A stretch of DNA of 64,000 nt from Clavibacter phaseoli (GTDB lineage: Bacteria; Actinomycetota; Actinomycetes; Actinomycetales; Microbacteriaceae), in NCBI RefSeq assembly GCF_021922925.1, contig NZ_CP040786.1:1116001-1180000 (forward strand). Direction: 5' to 3'. A program made the translations under genes and the position numbers. The notes below the pieces were generated by a model. It saw nothing but the letters and a program-made list of their open reading frames with translations, was not told the DNA's origin and ran no database searches. Below are positions 8,530 through 16,947 of the stretch, one piece after another (position 1 is the first letter of the stretch; every line of letters starts with the position of its first letter).

Positions 8530-9593
8530 GCGTTCCCCTGTTCCTGTGTGACGGCGCCCGCGGGGGCGTCGAGCTCGTTTGCCCGGATGCACGCGCTCGC
8601 GTGCCCGGGGGCGACGGCCGCGAGGGCCGGGTCGGTGGTGCGGCACGCCGCGACGGCGTACGGGCAGCGCGGGTGGAACCGGCAGCCGCTCGGCACGGCG
8701 AACGGGCTCGGCGGCTCGCCCTCGAGGACGGCCTCGGCGTTGACGCTGCCGGCGGACATGCGCGGGATCGAGTCGATGAGCGCGCGCGTGTACGGGTGCC
8801 GCGGATCCCGGAAGAGCTCCGCCGTGTCGGCGACCTCGACGATCCGGCCGAGGTACATGACCGCCACGCGCTGGCTGAGGTGCTGCACGACCGCGAGGTT
8901 GTGCGCGACGAACAGGATGCTGAGGCCGAGCTCCTCCCGGAGCCGCCCGAACAGCTCGAGGATCGTCGCCTGCACCGACACGTCGAGCGCGGAGACGGGC
9001 TCGTCGGCGATGAGGATGTCCGGCCGCACCGCGAGGGCGCGCGCGATGGCGATCCGCTGCCGCTGCCCGCCGGAGAACTGGCTCGGGTACGCGTCGAGCG
9101 CGTCCTCCTCCAGCCCCACGAGGTTCAGCAGCCGCACGCTCTCGGCCCGCACCTCGCGCCGGGGCACGATGCGGTGCAGCGTGAGCAGCTCCGCGAGCAT
9201 GGCGCCCACGCTGATGCGCGGGTTGAGCGACGAGTACGGGTCCTGGAACACCATCTGGATCCGGCGGCTCGCCTCGCGGTCGCGCCGCGCCGGCATGGGC
9301 GCGCCGTGGTACTCGACGTCGCCCGCGGTGGGCGCCGTGCTGCCGACGAGGATCTTCGCGAGCGTCGACTTGCCGGATCCCGACTCCCCCACGAGCGCGA
9401 GGATCTCGCCCTTCCCGAGGTGCAGCTCCACGCCGTCGAGCGCGGTCAGGTGCGACCCCGCCTCGCTCCGCCGGGTGATCTGCGACAGCACGGATCCGCC
9501 CACCCGGTAGGTCTTCGTGATGTCGGCGACCCGCAGCACGGGCGGCTCCCCCGCCGCGGACGCGACGTCGGCCGCGGCCGTCACGGCGCTCAC
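8526..9593 (-). CDS. Peptide ABC transporter ATP-binding protein (DppF/OppF-like)
   Basis: 355 aa from a GTG start overlapping the stop of the paired ATPase gene as GTGA. Walker A GESGSGKST is at residues 69-77, the signature is FSGGQRQR, Walker B is ILIADEPVSALD and the H-loop His lies in FVAHNLAV. The C-terminal oligopeptide/dipeptide domain with the cysteine-rich CRFHPRCPYAVAAC segment (iron-sulphur-type cysteines in this subfamily) is present. It pairs with the preceding DppD-like ATPase to energise the two permeases encoded upstream in the operon. Complete, with no missing motif. Confidence 0.96.
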   Translation of the reverse strand: MSAVTAAADVASAAGEPPVLRVADITKTYRVGGSVLSQITRRSEAGSHLTALDGVELHLGKGEILALVGESGSGKSTLAKILVGSTAPTAGDVEYHGAPMPARRDREASRRIQMVFQDPYSSLNPRISVGAMLAELLTLHRIVPRREVRAESVRLLNLVGLEEDALDAYPSQFSGGQRQRIAIARALAVRPDILIADEPVSALDVSVQATILELFGRLREELGLSILFVAHNLAVVQHLSQRVAVMYLGRIVEVADTAELFRDPRHPYTRALIDSIPRMSAGSVNAEAVLEGEPPSPFAVPSGCRFHPRCPYAVAACRTTDPALAAVAPGHASACIRANELDAPAGAVTQEQGNA

Positions 9594-10630
9594 GCGGGCA
9601 CCCCGAGGAAGATCCGGTCGGACTCGATGCAGGCCGCCCGGTGGTCGGGCGCCACCTCCTCGAACGGCGGCATGGCGGTCGTGCACGCCTCGACGGCGAA
9701 CGCGCACCGGGGCGCGAACGGGCACCCTGACGGCCGGTTCGACACGTTGGGCGGGAAGCCGGGGATGGCGACGAGCTCGCGGTCGGGCTGGTCGAAGTCG
9801 GGCGCCGAGTCCAGGAGGCCCTTCGTGTACGGGTGACGCGGGTCGCGGAAGACGTCCGCGACGCGGCCCGCCTCCACGACGTGGCCGGCGTACATGACGG
9901 CCATGTCGGTGCAGGTCTGGTTGACGACGGCGAGGTCGTGCGTGACGAAGGCGAGCGCCGCCCCGGAGTCGACGCACAGCCGCTCGAGGAGGCGGAGCAC
10001 CTGGTGCTGCACGGTCACGTCGAGCGCGGTCGTCGGCTCGTCGCAGAGGAGGAGCCGCGGGCGGCATGACAGCGCCATCGCGATCATCACGCGCTGCCGG
10101 AGGCCGCCGGAGAGCTCGTGCGGGTAGGCGCGGGCGCGGCGGGCGGGATCCGGGATGCCCGTGCGGGCCATCATCTCCACGGCGAGCTCGAGCGCGGCCT
10201 TCCGCGAGAGCCCGAGGTGCCGGCGCGGGCCCTCGGCGATCTGCTCGCCCACCCGCATCACGGGGTTCAAGGCCGTCATGGGCTCCTGGAAGATCATCGC
10301 GATCGCCGGTCCCATGAGCAGGCGGCGCTTCGCGGCGGGCATCGGCACGAGGTCGACGCCCTCGAACAGGATCCGGCCGGAGAGCACCTCGACGCCCTTG
10401 GGCAGCAGGCCCGCGATCGCGCGCAGCGTCAGCGACTTGCCGGAGCCGGACTCGCCGACGATGCCGAAGCGCTCGCCCTCGAGGATCTCGAAGGACAGGT
10501 CGTCGACGATGACGGTCGGCTCCCCGCCGCGGCGGCGGATGCCGAGGGTGAGCCGCTCGACGGCGAGGAGCACGGGCGCGGGTGAGCTCGCGCGCGCCGC
10601 CGGCGTCGGGGCGGTGGTCGTTCCGGGCAC
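9590..10630 (-). CDS. Peptide ABC transporter ATP-binding protein (DppD/OppD-like)
   Basis: 346 aa. I chose the GTG at 10630 because AGAAGGAAG precedes it at suitable distance, while another GTG two codons upstream would sit on top of that ribosome-binding site. Walker A GESGSGKSL is at 59-67, the signature is LSGGLRQRV, Walker B LLLCDEPTTALD, and the H-loop FVTHDLAV. The C-terminal oligopeptide-transporter domain contains CPFAPRCAFAVEAC. It forms a heterodimer with the DppF-like protein encoded next. The start is only 2 bp from the stop of the upstream permease gene. Confidence 0.96.
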   Translation of the reverse strand: MPGTTTAPTPAARASSPAPVLLAVERLTLGIRRRGGEPTVIVDDLSFEILEGERFGIVGESGSGKSLTLRAIAGLLPKGVEVLSGRILFEGVDLVPMPAAKRRLLMGPAIAMIFQEPMTALNPVMRVGEQIAEGPRRHLGLSRKAALELAVEMMARTGIPDPARRARAYPHELSGGLRQRVMIAMALSCRPRLLLCDEPTTALDVTVQHQVLRLLERLCVDSGAALAFVTHDLAVVNQTCTDMAVMYAGHVVEAGRVADVFRDPRHPYTKGLLDSAPDFDQPDRELVAIPGFPPNVSNRPSGCPFAPRCAFAVEACTTAMPPFEEVAPDHRAACIESDRIFLGVPA

Positions 10631-10632
10631 GG

Positions 10633-11532
10633 TCACTTCCTTCTCTCGGGGCTGAGCAGGTCGGACAGGCCGTCGCCGAGGAGGGACAGGCCGAGGCTCG
10701 TCACCACCACCACGAGGCCGGGGATGGTGGCCTGCTGCCACTGGGTGGTGATGAACTCCTGGCCGTCGACGATCATCGAGCCCCACTCGGCGGTGGGCGG
10801 GGCGATGCCGAGGCCGAGGTAGCCGAGGGTGACGATCGCCATGATGTCCATGACGATGTCGCTCATGCCGTAGATGATCGCCTGGCTCAGCACGTTCGGG
10901 CCGATGTGCCGGACGAGCACGCGGCCGTGCGACATGCCGCCGAGCCGGGCCGCGACGACGTAGTCCTGCTTCTTCGCCACGAGGACCTCGCCGCGCACGA
11001 TCTTGGCGTACGAGACCCAGGAGACCGCGGCGATCGCGAGGTAGATGCTCTGCTCGCCGGCGCCGAAGACGAACACCAGCACGATGACCATCACGTAGAA
11101 GGGGAAGGCGAAGAAGACGTCGACGATGCGCATGACGATGGTGTCGAGGATCCCGCCGAAGTAGCCGGAGATCGCGCCGACGACCGTGCCGAAGACGAAG
11201 GGCAGCAGCACCGCGAGGAAGCCGACGCGGAGGTCGACCCGCGCGCCCCAGATGAGGCGGGAGAGCACGTCGCGGCCGTACTTGTCGGTGCCGAGCCAGT
11301 GCTCCGCGTCGGGCGACCGCAGCGCGTTCGGGAGGTCCTGCAGCACGGGGTCGTACGGCGCGATGACGGGGGCGAGGATCGCGACGAGCACGAGCGCGCC
11401 CGTGATGATCCCGCCGGCCATGAGCGGCCCGTTGCGGTACCAGGGGCGCAGCGCCCGGGAGCCGCGGCGGGTGCGCCGCCGGGCCTGGAACCCCGCGAGC
11501 ACCGCGGTCGGGGTGGTGATGCCCGTGCTCAT
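10633..11532 (-). CDS. Peptide ABC transporter permease (DppC/OppC-like)
   Basis: 299 aa inner-membrane permease. After a basic N-terminus a first membrane segment (GGIITGALVLVAILAPVIAP) is followed by the OppC-type extracytoplasmic loop with HWLGTDKYGRDVLSRL, a hallmark of the dipeptide/oligopeptide/nickel family. The coupling helix region EAA-like motif (GMSHGRVLVRHIGPN) near residue 210 contacts the ATPases. Five to six membrane segments are predicted by eye. Starts with ATG overlapping the stop of the DppB-like permease gene, as expected for a heterodimeric channel. Confidence 0.96.
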   Translation of the reverse strand: MSTGITTPTAVLAGFQARRRTRRGSRALRPWYRNGPLMAGGIITGALVLVAILAPVIAPYDPVLQDLPNALRSPDAEHWLGTDKYGRDVLSRLIWGARVDLRVGFLAVLLPFVFGTVVGAISGYFGGILDTIVMRIVDVFFAFPFYVMVIVLVFVFGAGEQSIYLAIAAVSWVSYAKIVRGEVLVAKKQDYVVAARLGGMSHGRVLVRHIGPNVLSQAIIYGMSDIVMDIMAIVTLGYLGLGIAPPTAEWGSMIVDGQEFITTQWQQATIPGLVVVVTSLGLSLLGDGLSDLLSPERRK

Positions 11533-12488
11533 GCCGCGTCCTTCCCGCCGAGCGTGACCCGGGGATCGAGCATCGTGTAGACGACGTCCGTGAGGATGCC
11601 GACGATCACGACGAAGAGGGCGACGAAGAGCGTCACCGCCTGGATGGTGGGGAAGTCGCGGCTGAAGATGGCGTTGACCATGAGCGAGCCGAGGCCGGGG
11701 AGCGCGAAGACCTTCTCGATGACGAGCGATCCGCCCACGAGGTAGCCGAGGTTCACGCCGATGATCGAGACCGTCGGGATGGCGGCGTTCCGCAGCACGT
11801 GGTCGCGGAAGAGGTGCACGCCCGCGGAGCCCTTGGAGCGGGCGGTGCCGACGTGCTCCGACTCGAGCACGTCGATCATCGAGGCACGGAGGCTGCGGAT
11901 CACCGTCGGGCTCATCGCGATGGCGAGCGTCAGCGCGGGGAGGAAGAGGAAGCGCACGTGCTCCGCCGCGTCGCGGCCGTAGCCGCCGACGGGGAAGGCG
12001 CGGAGCCCCACCGCGAGCAGCAGGATGAGCATGATGCCGACCCAGAACTGCGGCATCCCCTGCCCGACGAGCGTGAACAGCCGCACGCCGAGGTCGCGGG
12101 ACGAGCCGGGGCGGCTGGCCGCGAGGGCGGCGAGCGGGATGCTGATGACGAGGGACAGGACGAGCGCGTAGCCGAGCAGCGACATGGTGACGGGGATCGC
12201 CTGGAAGACGAGCTCGGTGACGGGCAGCTGGTAGGTGAGGCTCGTGCCCAGGTCCCCGCGCACGAGCTGCGCGAGGAAGATGCCGTACTGCTCCCAGATG
12301 GGGCGGTCGAGGCCGAGCTGCTCGGTGAGGGCGGCGACGCTGGCGTCGGTCGCGCGCTCCCCCAGGATCGCGAGGGCCGGGTTGCCGGGGAGCAGGTGCG
12401 CCATGAAGAAGACGATGAGCGTCACCCCGAAGGCGACCGGCACGGCCTGGAGCAGGCGGCCGGGGATGAAGCGCAGGCGGTGCAGCAA
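11529..12488 (-). CDS. Peptide ABC transporter permease (DppB/OppB-like)
   Basis: 319 aa if translation starts at TTG 12488, which lies four bases after GAGGAGG; no ATG or GTG in this frame has such a site, and the length fits the family (305-340). The N-terminus LLHRLRFIPGRLLQAVPVAFGV leads into the first membrane helix, then the family-typical LPGNPA and LGLDRPIWEQY segments appear. The EAA loop is ARSKGSAGVHLFRDHVLRNA. It pairs with the DppC-like protein. The 148-bp gap upstream, between this gene and the binding-protein gene, holds two strong hairpins. Confidence 0.94.
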   Translation of the reverse strand: MLHRLRFIPGRLLQAVPVAFGVTLIVFFMAHLLPGNPALAILGERATDASVAALTEQLGLDRPIWEQYGIFLAQLVRGDLGTSLTYQLPVTELVFQAIPVTMSLLGYALVLSLVISIPLAALAASRPGSSRDLGVRLFTLVGQGMPQFWVGIMLILLLAVGLRAFPVGGYGRDAAEHVRFLFLPALTLAIAMSPTVIRSLRASMIDVLESEHVGTARSKGSAGVHLFRDHVLRNAAIPTVSIIGVNLGYLVGGSLVIEKVFALPGLGSLMVNAIFSRDFPTIQAVTLFVALFVVIVGILTDVVYTMLDPRVTLGGKDAA

Positions 12489-12545
12489 TGCTCCTCCTCG
12501 AGGCGGGATGCGGTGGGTGGTCGGGTGGTGCGTGTCGTGCGGGTG

Positions 12546-12616
12546 GCGGGGCGGCCGCCGCTCGGGTCGCGAGCGGCGGCCGCCCCGCGCCGCCGACGTC
12601 ACGGGCGACGTCGGCG
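12546..12616 (-). terminator. Two hairpins between the binding-protein gene and its permease gene
   Basis: First hairpin: perfect 18-bp arms 12546-12563 and 12571-12588 with a 7-base loop. Second: perfect 10-bp arms 12591-12600 and 12607-12616 with a 6-base loop. They follow the binding-protein stop (12637) on the minus strand. Such intercistronic hairpins commonly stop 3' decay or terminate part of the transcripts, letting the binding protein be made in excess over the membrane proteins. Confidence 0.75.
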
Positions 12617-12636
12617 GCGGGTGGGCGCCGGGTGGG

Positions 12637-14190
12637 TCAGGACGACTTGGTGACGTCCTCGAGGTGGTAGTTGCCGAGCGGCGTCACCTCGAACCCGTCG
12701 ATCCGGTCGCTCAGCGCGTAGGCGTACGGCGAGTAGTAGAGGTAGGCGAGGAAGGCGGACTCCCCCGTCTTCTCCTGCAGCTGGGCGTAGAGGTCGGCGC
12801 GCTTCGCGTCGTCGGTCTCGAGCTGGGCCTGCTTGTTGAGCGCCACGACCTCGGGGTCGTCGTAGTACGTGAAGGCGGAGTGCGAGCCGCCCTCGGGGTC
12901 GACCGCGAAGGAGGTCCACTGGTCGGGGTCCGGGATGTCCATGGTCCACGCGGAGAGGGTCATGTCGAAGTCGGAGTCGAGGCGGGCCTGCTTGTTGGCG
13001 GTCGGGTCGAGTTGCGTGATCTCGACCGTGATCCCGAGCTCCTTGAGCTCGGACTGCAGGATCTGCGCGACCGAGGTCTGGTTCGGGTCGCCCGAGCGGA
13101 TGAGGAGGGTCGTCGAGAAGCCGTCGGGCTTCGTCGACTGCGCGAGCTCGTCCTTGGCCTTCGCCAGGTCGAGCTCGGGCGCTCCGCTGTCGCCGTCGTA
13201 GTACGGCGTGCCGGGCGAGAGCAGCGAGTCGGCGGTCTCGCCGTTGCCGAAGAGCACGGCATCCACGAGCGACTCGCGGTCGATGGCGTAGGCGATCGCC
13301 CGGCGGACGTGCTCGTCGTCGAACGGCGCGCGCTGCTGGTTGAAGGCGAGGTAGTCGATCTGGGTCGACGGGAAGGTCACGGCCTCCACGCCCTCGGCGT
13401 CCTTGAGCGACGCGAAGCTCGACCAGTCGGGCGTGTCGTTGATGTCGATCTGGCCGCCCTGCAGCTGGAGCTTGCGGGTGTTGGCGTCGGGCACGACGGT
13501 CCAGGTCACGCTGTCGAGCGTCGGCTTGCCGGCCTGCCAGTAGGTCGCGTTCTTGGTGAGCTTGACCGACTGGCCCTTGGTCCAGGAGTCCCAGACGAAG
13601 GGACCGGTGCCGACGGGCGCGGTGTAGAACTCCTCGACGGTCTTGCCGCCGTAGTCGAGCGGCACGACGCCGTTGCTGAAGATCGAGAGGTCGGCCATGA
13701 GCGGCGCCCACGGGTACTTGAGCTTCACGGTGAGGGTGGTGTCGTCCGTGGCCTCGACGGTGTCGATGGCGGCGTTGACGAAGCCCCAGCCGCTGGCGCC
13801 CGTCTTCGTGTCCTCGTCGAGGGAGAACTTGACGTCGGCGGCCGTCATCTTCGCGCCCGTCGAGAAGGTGACGTCGTCGCGGAGGGCGATCGTGTAGGTC
13901 AGCTGGTCGTCGGAGATCTCGTAGCCGGTAGCGAGCCACGGGTCGACCTTCGAGCCGTCCTGGCTGACCATGAAGAGCGGCTCCATGATCTGCTGCATGA
14001 CGCGGATGGAGTTGTTGTCGAAGGTGGTGGTCTTGTCCATTGCGATGATGTCCGCGGACCGGGCGATGACGAGGTCGCCGCCGGTGGCGGCGCCCCCGTC
14101 GCTCGACGAGCTGGCGCCGCCGCATGCGGCGAGGGCGAGCGTCGCGGTGGTCGCGAGCGCGATGGCCGCGACTCGGACGGGTCTGATCAT
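12637..14190 (-). CDS. Peptide ABC transporter substrate-binding lipoprotein
   Basis: 517 aa. The start ATG at 14190 has GTGAGG at a good distance; an upstream GTG at 14202 is possible but would bury that site. A lipoprotein signal peptide (MIRPVRVAAIALATTATLAL) ends in the lipobox LAAC, so the mature protein is lipid-anchored outside the membrane. The SBP family 5 body includes LATGYEISDDQLTYTI and VRRAIAYAIDRESLVDAVL, typical of peptide- and nickel-binding proteins. It is the first gene of the run and presumably sets the specificity of the transporter encoded downstream. Ligand not predictable from sequence alone. Confidence 0.95.
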   Translation of the reverse strand: MIRPVRVAAIALATTATLALAACGGASSSSDGGAATGGDLVIARSADIIAMDKTTTFDNNSIRVMQQIMEPLFMVSQDGSKVDPWLATGYEISDDQLTYTIALRDDVTFSTGAKMTAADVKFSLDEDTKTGASGWGFVNAAIDTVEATDDTTLTVKLKYPWAPLMADLSIFSNGVVPLDYGGKTVEEFYTAPVGTGPFVWDSWTKGQSVKLTKNATYWQAGKPTLDSVTWTVVPDANTRKLQLQGGQIDINDTPDWSSFASLKDAEGVEAVTFPSTQIDYLAFNQQRAPFDDEHVRRAIAYAIDRESLVDAVLFGNGETADSLLSPGTPYYDGDSGAPELDLAKAKDELAQSTKPDGFSTTLLIRSGDPNQTSVAQILQSELKELGITVEITQLDPTANKQARLDSDFDMTLSAWTMDIPDPDQWTSFAVDPEGGSHSAFTYYDDPEVVALNKQAQLETDDAKRADLYAQLQEKTGESAFLAYLYYSPYAYALSDRIDGFEVTPLGNYHLEDVTKSS

Positions 14191-14301
14191 GGGGAGCCTC
14201 ACTGTCTCTGGCGCTGCCTGGCCGGCGCACGCGGTCCGTGGACGAGCCGATCGCGGCCGACCCCCACGAGGAGGATCCGCACGCGCTCCGCTGCGCTCGT
14301 C

Positions 14302-14328
14302 TCAAAAGTTACAGTACGGCTCTCTCTT
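14302..14328 (-). promoter_or_regulatory. Candidate promoter of the peptide uptake operon
   Basis: Reading the minus strand, TGGAAA (14346 side excluded; hexamer at 14333-14328) is followed after 16 bases by TAACTT (14311-14306). This is a weak match to -35/-10 hexamers, but it lies in an AT-rich patch that stands out from the surroundings and is ~115 bp upstream of the first start codon. Assignment is tentative. Confidence 0.35.
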
Positions 14329-14350
14329 TTCCATCTTGTTACGTTTGGAA
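14329..14350. promoter_or_regulatory. Candidate operator TTCCA-N12-TGGAA
   Basis: TTCCA (14329-14333) and TGGAA (14346-14350) form a 5+5-bp inverted repeat separated by 12 bases, overlapping the putative -35 element of the peptide operon. A regulator of the MurR/RpiR family is encoded within that operon; these proteins bind dyad sites. The link is inference. Confidence 0.35.
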
Positions 14351-14414
14351 TACGGGATCCGACCGGTCGCTCGCCGGGGCGGGCGCGGCGGAGGCACGCC
14401 ACGAGCGCGCGACG

Positions 14415-14486
14415 GAGCCCGGTCGCGCGGAGGGCGCGACCGGGCTCAGGGACGTGCGGGGACGGCGACCGCCTCGGGCGGTCGCC
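14415..14486 (-). terminator. Tandem hairpins after the acyltransferase gene
   Basis: A perfect 14-bp inverted repeat (14415-14428 and 14434-14447, 5-base loop) and a perfect 10-bp repeat (14464-14473 and 14477-14486, 3-base loop) lie just beyond the acyltransferase stop at 14493. They probably end its transcript before the peptide operon begins. Confidence 0.75.
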
Positions 14487-14492
14487 GCGGGA

Positions 14493-16685
14493 TCAGGCGG
14501 GCACGCCCGCCAGCGCCTCGTCGAGCATCTGCCGGAACGCCGGCGTGATGACGGCCGCGTACTGCGGCGTCGTGTGGACGCTGTCGCGCTTGGTGGGCGT
14601 GCTGCCCACGAAGGACGGGCAGCGCTCCTCCCAGCAGAACAGCGACGAGGTGTCGACGTAGGCGACGCCGATCGCCTCCGCGGCGTCCCGCTGCGCACGG
14701 TCCCCCACCTTCCAGACGCCGGGGATCGAGGCCTGGCAGTCGGCGGGCGTCGAGACCTTCGTGGCGCACGTCTCGAGCGGCTGGCCGACGGGCGGCGAGG
14801 AGACCAGGACGACCTTCCCGACGCTGTCGCGCACCTGGCCGATGGTGCTCTGCACGCCCGTGGACCACTCGGACACGGCGTCGTCGCCGGTCGCCTTCGA
14901 GGCGAGCTTGAAGACCTGCCCGTAGCTGTTGCTGACGAACAGGATCTCCGGCTTCTCCTCCTGGATCGCGGCGATCGCCTGCTCGCGGAACTCCAGGCAC
15001 CCGCCCTTGGTGGAGGCGTCCGGGAAGTCCCACTCGACGTCCATGACGGCGCAGCCGGCGTACGTGAGGCCGCGGATGTGGTGCGTCGCCTCGAACAGCG
15101 CGCGCACCGTGGGCAGCAGGGTGATGCCGGTCGAGTCGCCGAGCACCATGATCGTCGGCTTCCGGGTGTCGCCGAAGGAGCAGGAGCGCGGGTTCGCCGC
15201 GTCGGTGCGGCCGCAGCCCTGGCCGTCCTCGACGGGCACCGCCGACTTCTCGAGGCCGTCGATCGCGGGGTCGAGCGCGGGCCAGCTGGTCGCGCCGAGG
15301 GCATCGCGGATCTGGCCCTGCAGCGCGCCGAGGTCGCCGTCGGCGAGCACGGCGTCGACCGCGGGGTCCTCCTCGCCCGACGCGGCCGGTCCCGGCGAGA
15401 GGCGCGACGCCTCCTGGATCTCCTGCTGCCGCACGACGGCGAGGCTGATGAACGTGACCGTCAGGAGCGCGGCCGTGCCGAGGGCGGCGACCTTCGTGCT
15501 CGTGGACGCGCCGAAGCCCGGCCGGCGGCGCGCGCGCTTCTTCGTGCGGCGGTCCGCGGCGCCCGGCTCGAGCCAGTGCGAGCGGCGGATCGGGTCCTCG
15601 AGGCCGTGGTACGAGAGCACCGAGAGGCCGAGGGTCAGCACGAGCACGATGACCGGGTAGGCGAGCGTCGACGTGTCGGTGACGGCGGCGAGGATCACGA
15701 TCACCGGGAAGTGCCAGAGGTAGAGCGAGTACGAGATGTCGCCGAGGTAGCGCGAGACCGGGTTCGTGAGCGGCCAGAGGAAGCGCTGGGCCCCGCCCGT
15801 GCCCCCCGCGATCACGAGCGCGGCGCCCACGACGGGGATCACGGACCCGGGCGCGGGGATGGGCGACTCGCTGCTCAGCGCGAACAGCCCGTACGCGATG
15901 ACCGCGAGGCCCGCGTAGGCCAGGACGGGACGGGCGGCGTCCGGGATGCGGCGCAGCAGCGGCGTCGCGACGGCGAGCAGCGCGCCGACGCCGAGCTCCC
16001 ACGCGCGGGAGAACGTGGAGAAGTACGCGACGGCCGCGTTCCCGGCGGTGTCGGCCATGGCCCACGCGAACGATCCGACCGTGACGACGACGAGGATCGC
16101 GGCGAGGATCCCCCGGTAGCGCCCCGGCCCGCGGAAGCGCAGCGAGAGCGCGAGGCCGAGCGTGAGGAGGATCGGCCAGACGACGTAGAACTGCTCCTCG
16201 ACGCCGAGCGACCAGTAGTGCTGGACGGGCGAGACGGCGCTGTCGGCGGCCCAGTAGTCGGTGTCGGTCGCGGCGAAGCGCCAGTTGGCGACGAAGAAGA
16301 ACGCCGCGACGCTGTCCCACGCGATCGCCGAGGCGCGCCCGGAGAGGAACACCATCCAGCTCGCGAGCACGGTGACGAGGAGCACGGCGGTCGAGGCCGG
16401 GAGGATGCGCTTGACGCGCTTGCGGTAGAACTCGGCGAACGAGATTCGGCCGCGCTTGTCGTGCTGGCGCAGCAGCAGCGACGTGATGATGAAGCCCGAG
16501 ATCACGAAGAAGACGTCGACGCCGAGGAAGCCGCCGGACGGCCACGCGAGCAGGTGGTCGAGGATGACCGCGACCACGGCGAGGGCGCGCAGGCCCTGGA
16601 TGTCTCCGCGGAACGACCTCGTGCTCGATCCCTCCGGCGCGACCGTCGTGGATCGGCTCGTGCGGCTGGGGCGGGTGCTGGTCAT
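14493..16685 (-). CDS. Acyltransferase 3 / SGNH-hydrolase fusion membrane protein (OafA/YrhL type)
   Basis: 730 aa from ATG 16685, which has GAGGA just upstream; an earlier ATG at 16805 lacks a ribosome-binding site. Residues ~25-400 form the acyltransferase-3 domain: RGDIQGLRALAVVAVILDH and GGFLGVDVFFVISGF carry the conserved Arg/His and glycine patterns, with about ten membrane helices. After a basic linker (KKRARRRPG) and another helix, the C-terminal ~280 residues form an extracytoplasmic SGNH domain with MVLGDSTGIT (nucleophile Ser) and DSVHTT (Asp/His). Proteins of this architecture O-acetylate cell-surface polysaccharides or peptidoglycan. It lies near the GDP-fucose genes and a glycosyltransferase, but the acceptor is unknown. 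Confidence 0.93.
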   Translation of the reverse strand: MTSTRPSRTSRSTTVAPEGSSTRSFRGDIQGLRALAVVAVILDHLLAWPSGGFLGVDVFFVISGFIITSLLLRQHDKRGRISFAEFYRKRVKRILPASTAVLLVTVLASWMVFLSGRASAIAWDSVAAFFFVANWRFAATDTDYWAADSAVSPVQHYWSLGVEEQFYVVWPILLTLGLALSLRFRGPGRYRGILAAILVVVTVGSFAWAMADTAGNAAVAYFSTFSRAWELGVGALLAVATPLLRRIPDAARPVLAYAGLAVIAYGLFALSSESPIPAPGSVIPVVGAALVIAGGTGGAQRFLWPLTNPVSRYLGDISYSLYLWHFPVIVILAAVTDTSTLAYPVIVLVLTLGLSVLSYHGLEDPIRRSHWLEPGAADRRTKKRARRRPGFGASTSTKVAALGTAALLTVTFISLAVVRQQEIQEASRLSPGPAASGEEDPAVDAVLADGDLGALQGQIRDALGATSWPALDPAIDGLEKSAVPVEDGQGCGRTDAANPRSCSFGDTRKPTIMVLGDSTGITLLPTVRALFEATHHIRGLTYAGCAVMDVEWDFPDASTKGGCLEFREQAIAAIQEEKPEILFVSNSYGQVFKLASKATGDDAVSEWSTGVQSTIGQVRDSVGKVVLVSSPPVGQPLETCATKVSTPADCQASIPGVWKVGDRAQRDAAEAIGVAYVDTSSLFCWEERCPSFVGSTPTKRDSVHTTPQYAAVITPAFRQMLDEALAGVPA

Positions 16686-16876
16686 CGTGTCCTCGCGGCT
16701 GGGCGGCGGGGCCGACGCGCGCGCGGACGCCTCGTCGGCGGGTGGCCGGTGGCGGTCGTCGGTCGCCCTCGGGGCGCCCGCGACCGGGGTGATTTCGGTA
16801 CCCATGGTAATCGAGCGGACATCGCCGTGGCGGTCCGGACGGCGGCGTGCTAGGGCGGCGGCGGACCCCAGTCCGA

Positions 16877-16885
16877 GGGGGGGGG
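16877..16885. repeat. Run of nine G in an intergenic region
   Basis: An uninterrupted G9 tract lies between the acyltransferase start and the tRNA gene. Such tracts are prone to slippage and to sequencing error; no reading frame crosses it. Confidence 0.6.
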
Positions 16886-16947
16886 CGCGCGATCGGGCGC
16901 ATGCCGCTGGGCAGTCGATCGCGTGCGCCGGGAGGACGACGCGGGAG

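Larger units (their letters stand above)
14191..14492. other. Gene-free region: terminator of the acyltransferase gene and promoter of the peptide operon
   Basis: 302 bp without a gene. The right part (14415-14486) holds two hairpins after the acyltransferase stop. The middle (about 14305-14350) is the most AT-rich stretch seen in the window and probably contains the promoter and operator of the minus-strand peptide operon. Confidence 0.7.

Noticed and set aside
16686..16805. N-terminal extension of the acyltransferase from ATG 16805
   Set aside because: No ribosome-binding site and a low-complexity Ala/Pro/Arg sequence; the internal ATG at 16685 has GAGGA upstream.
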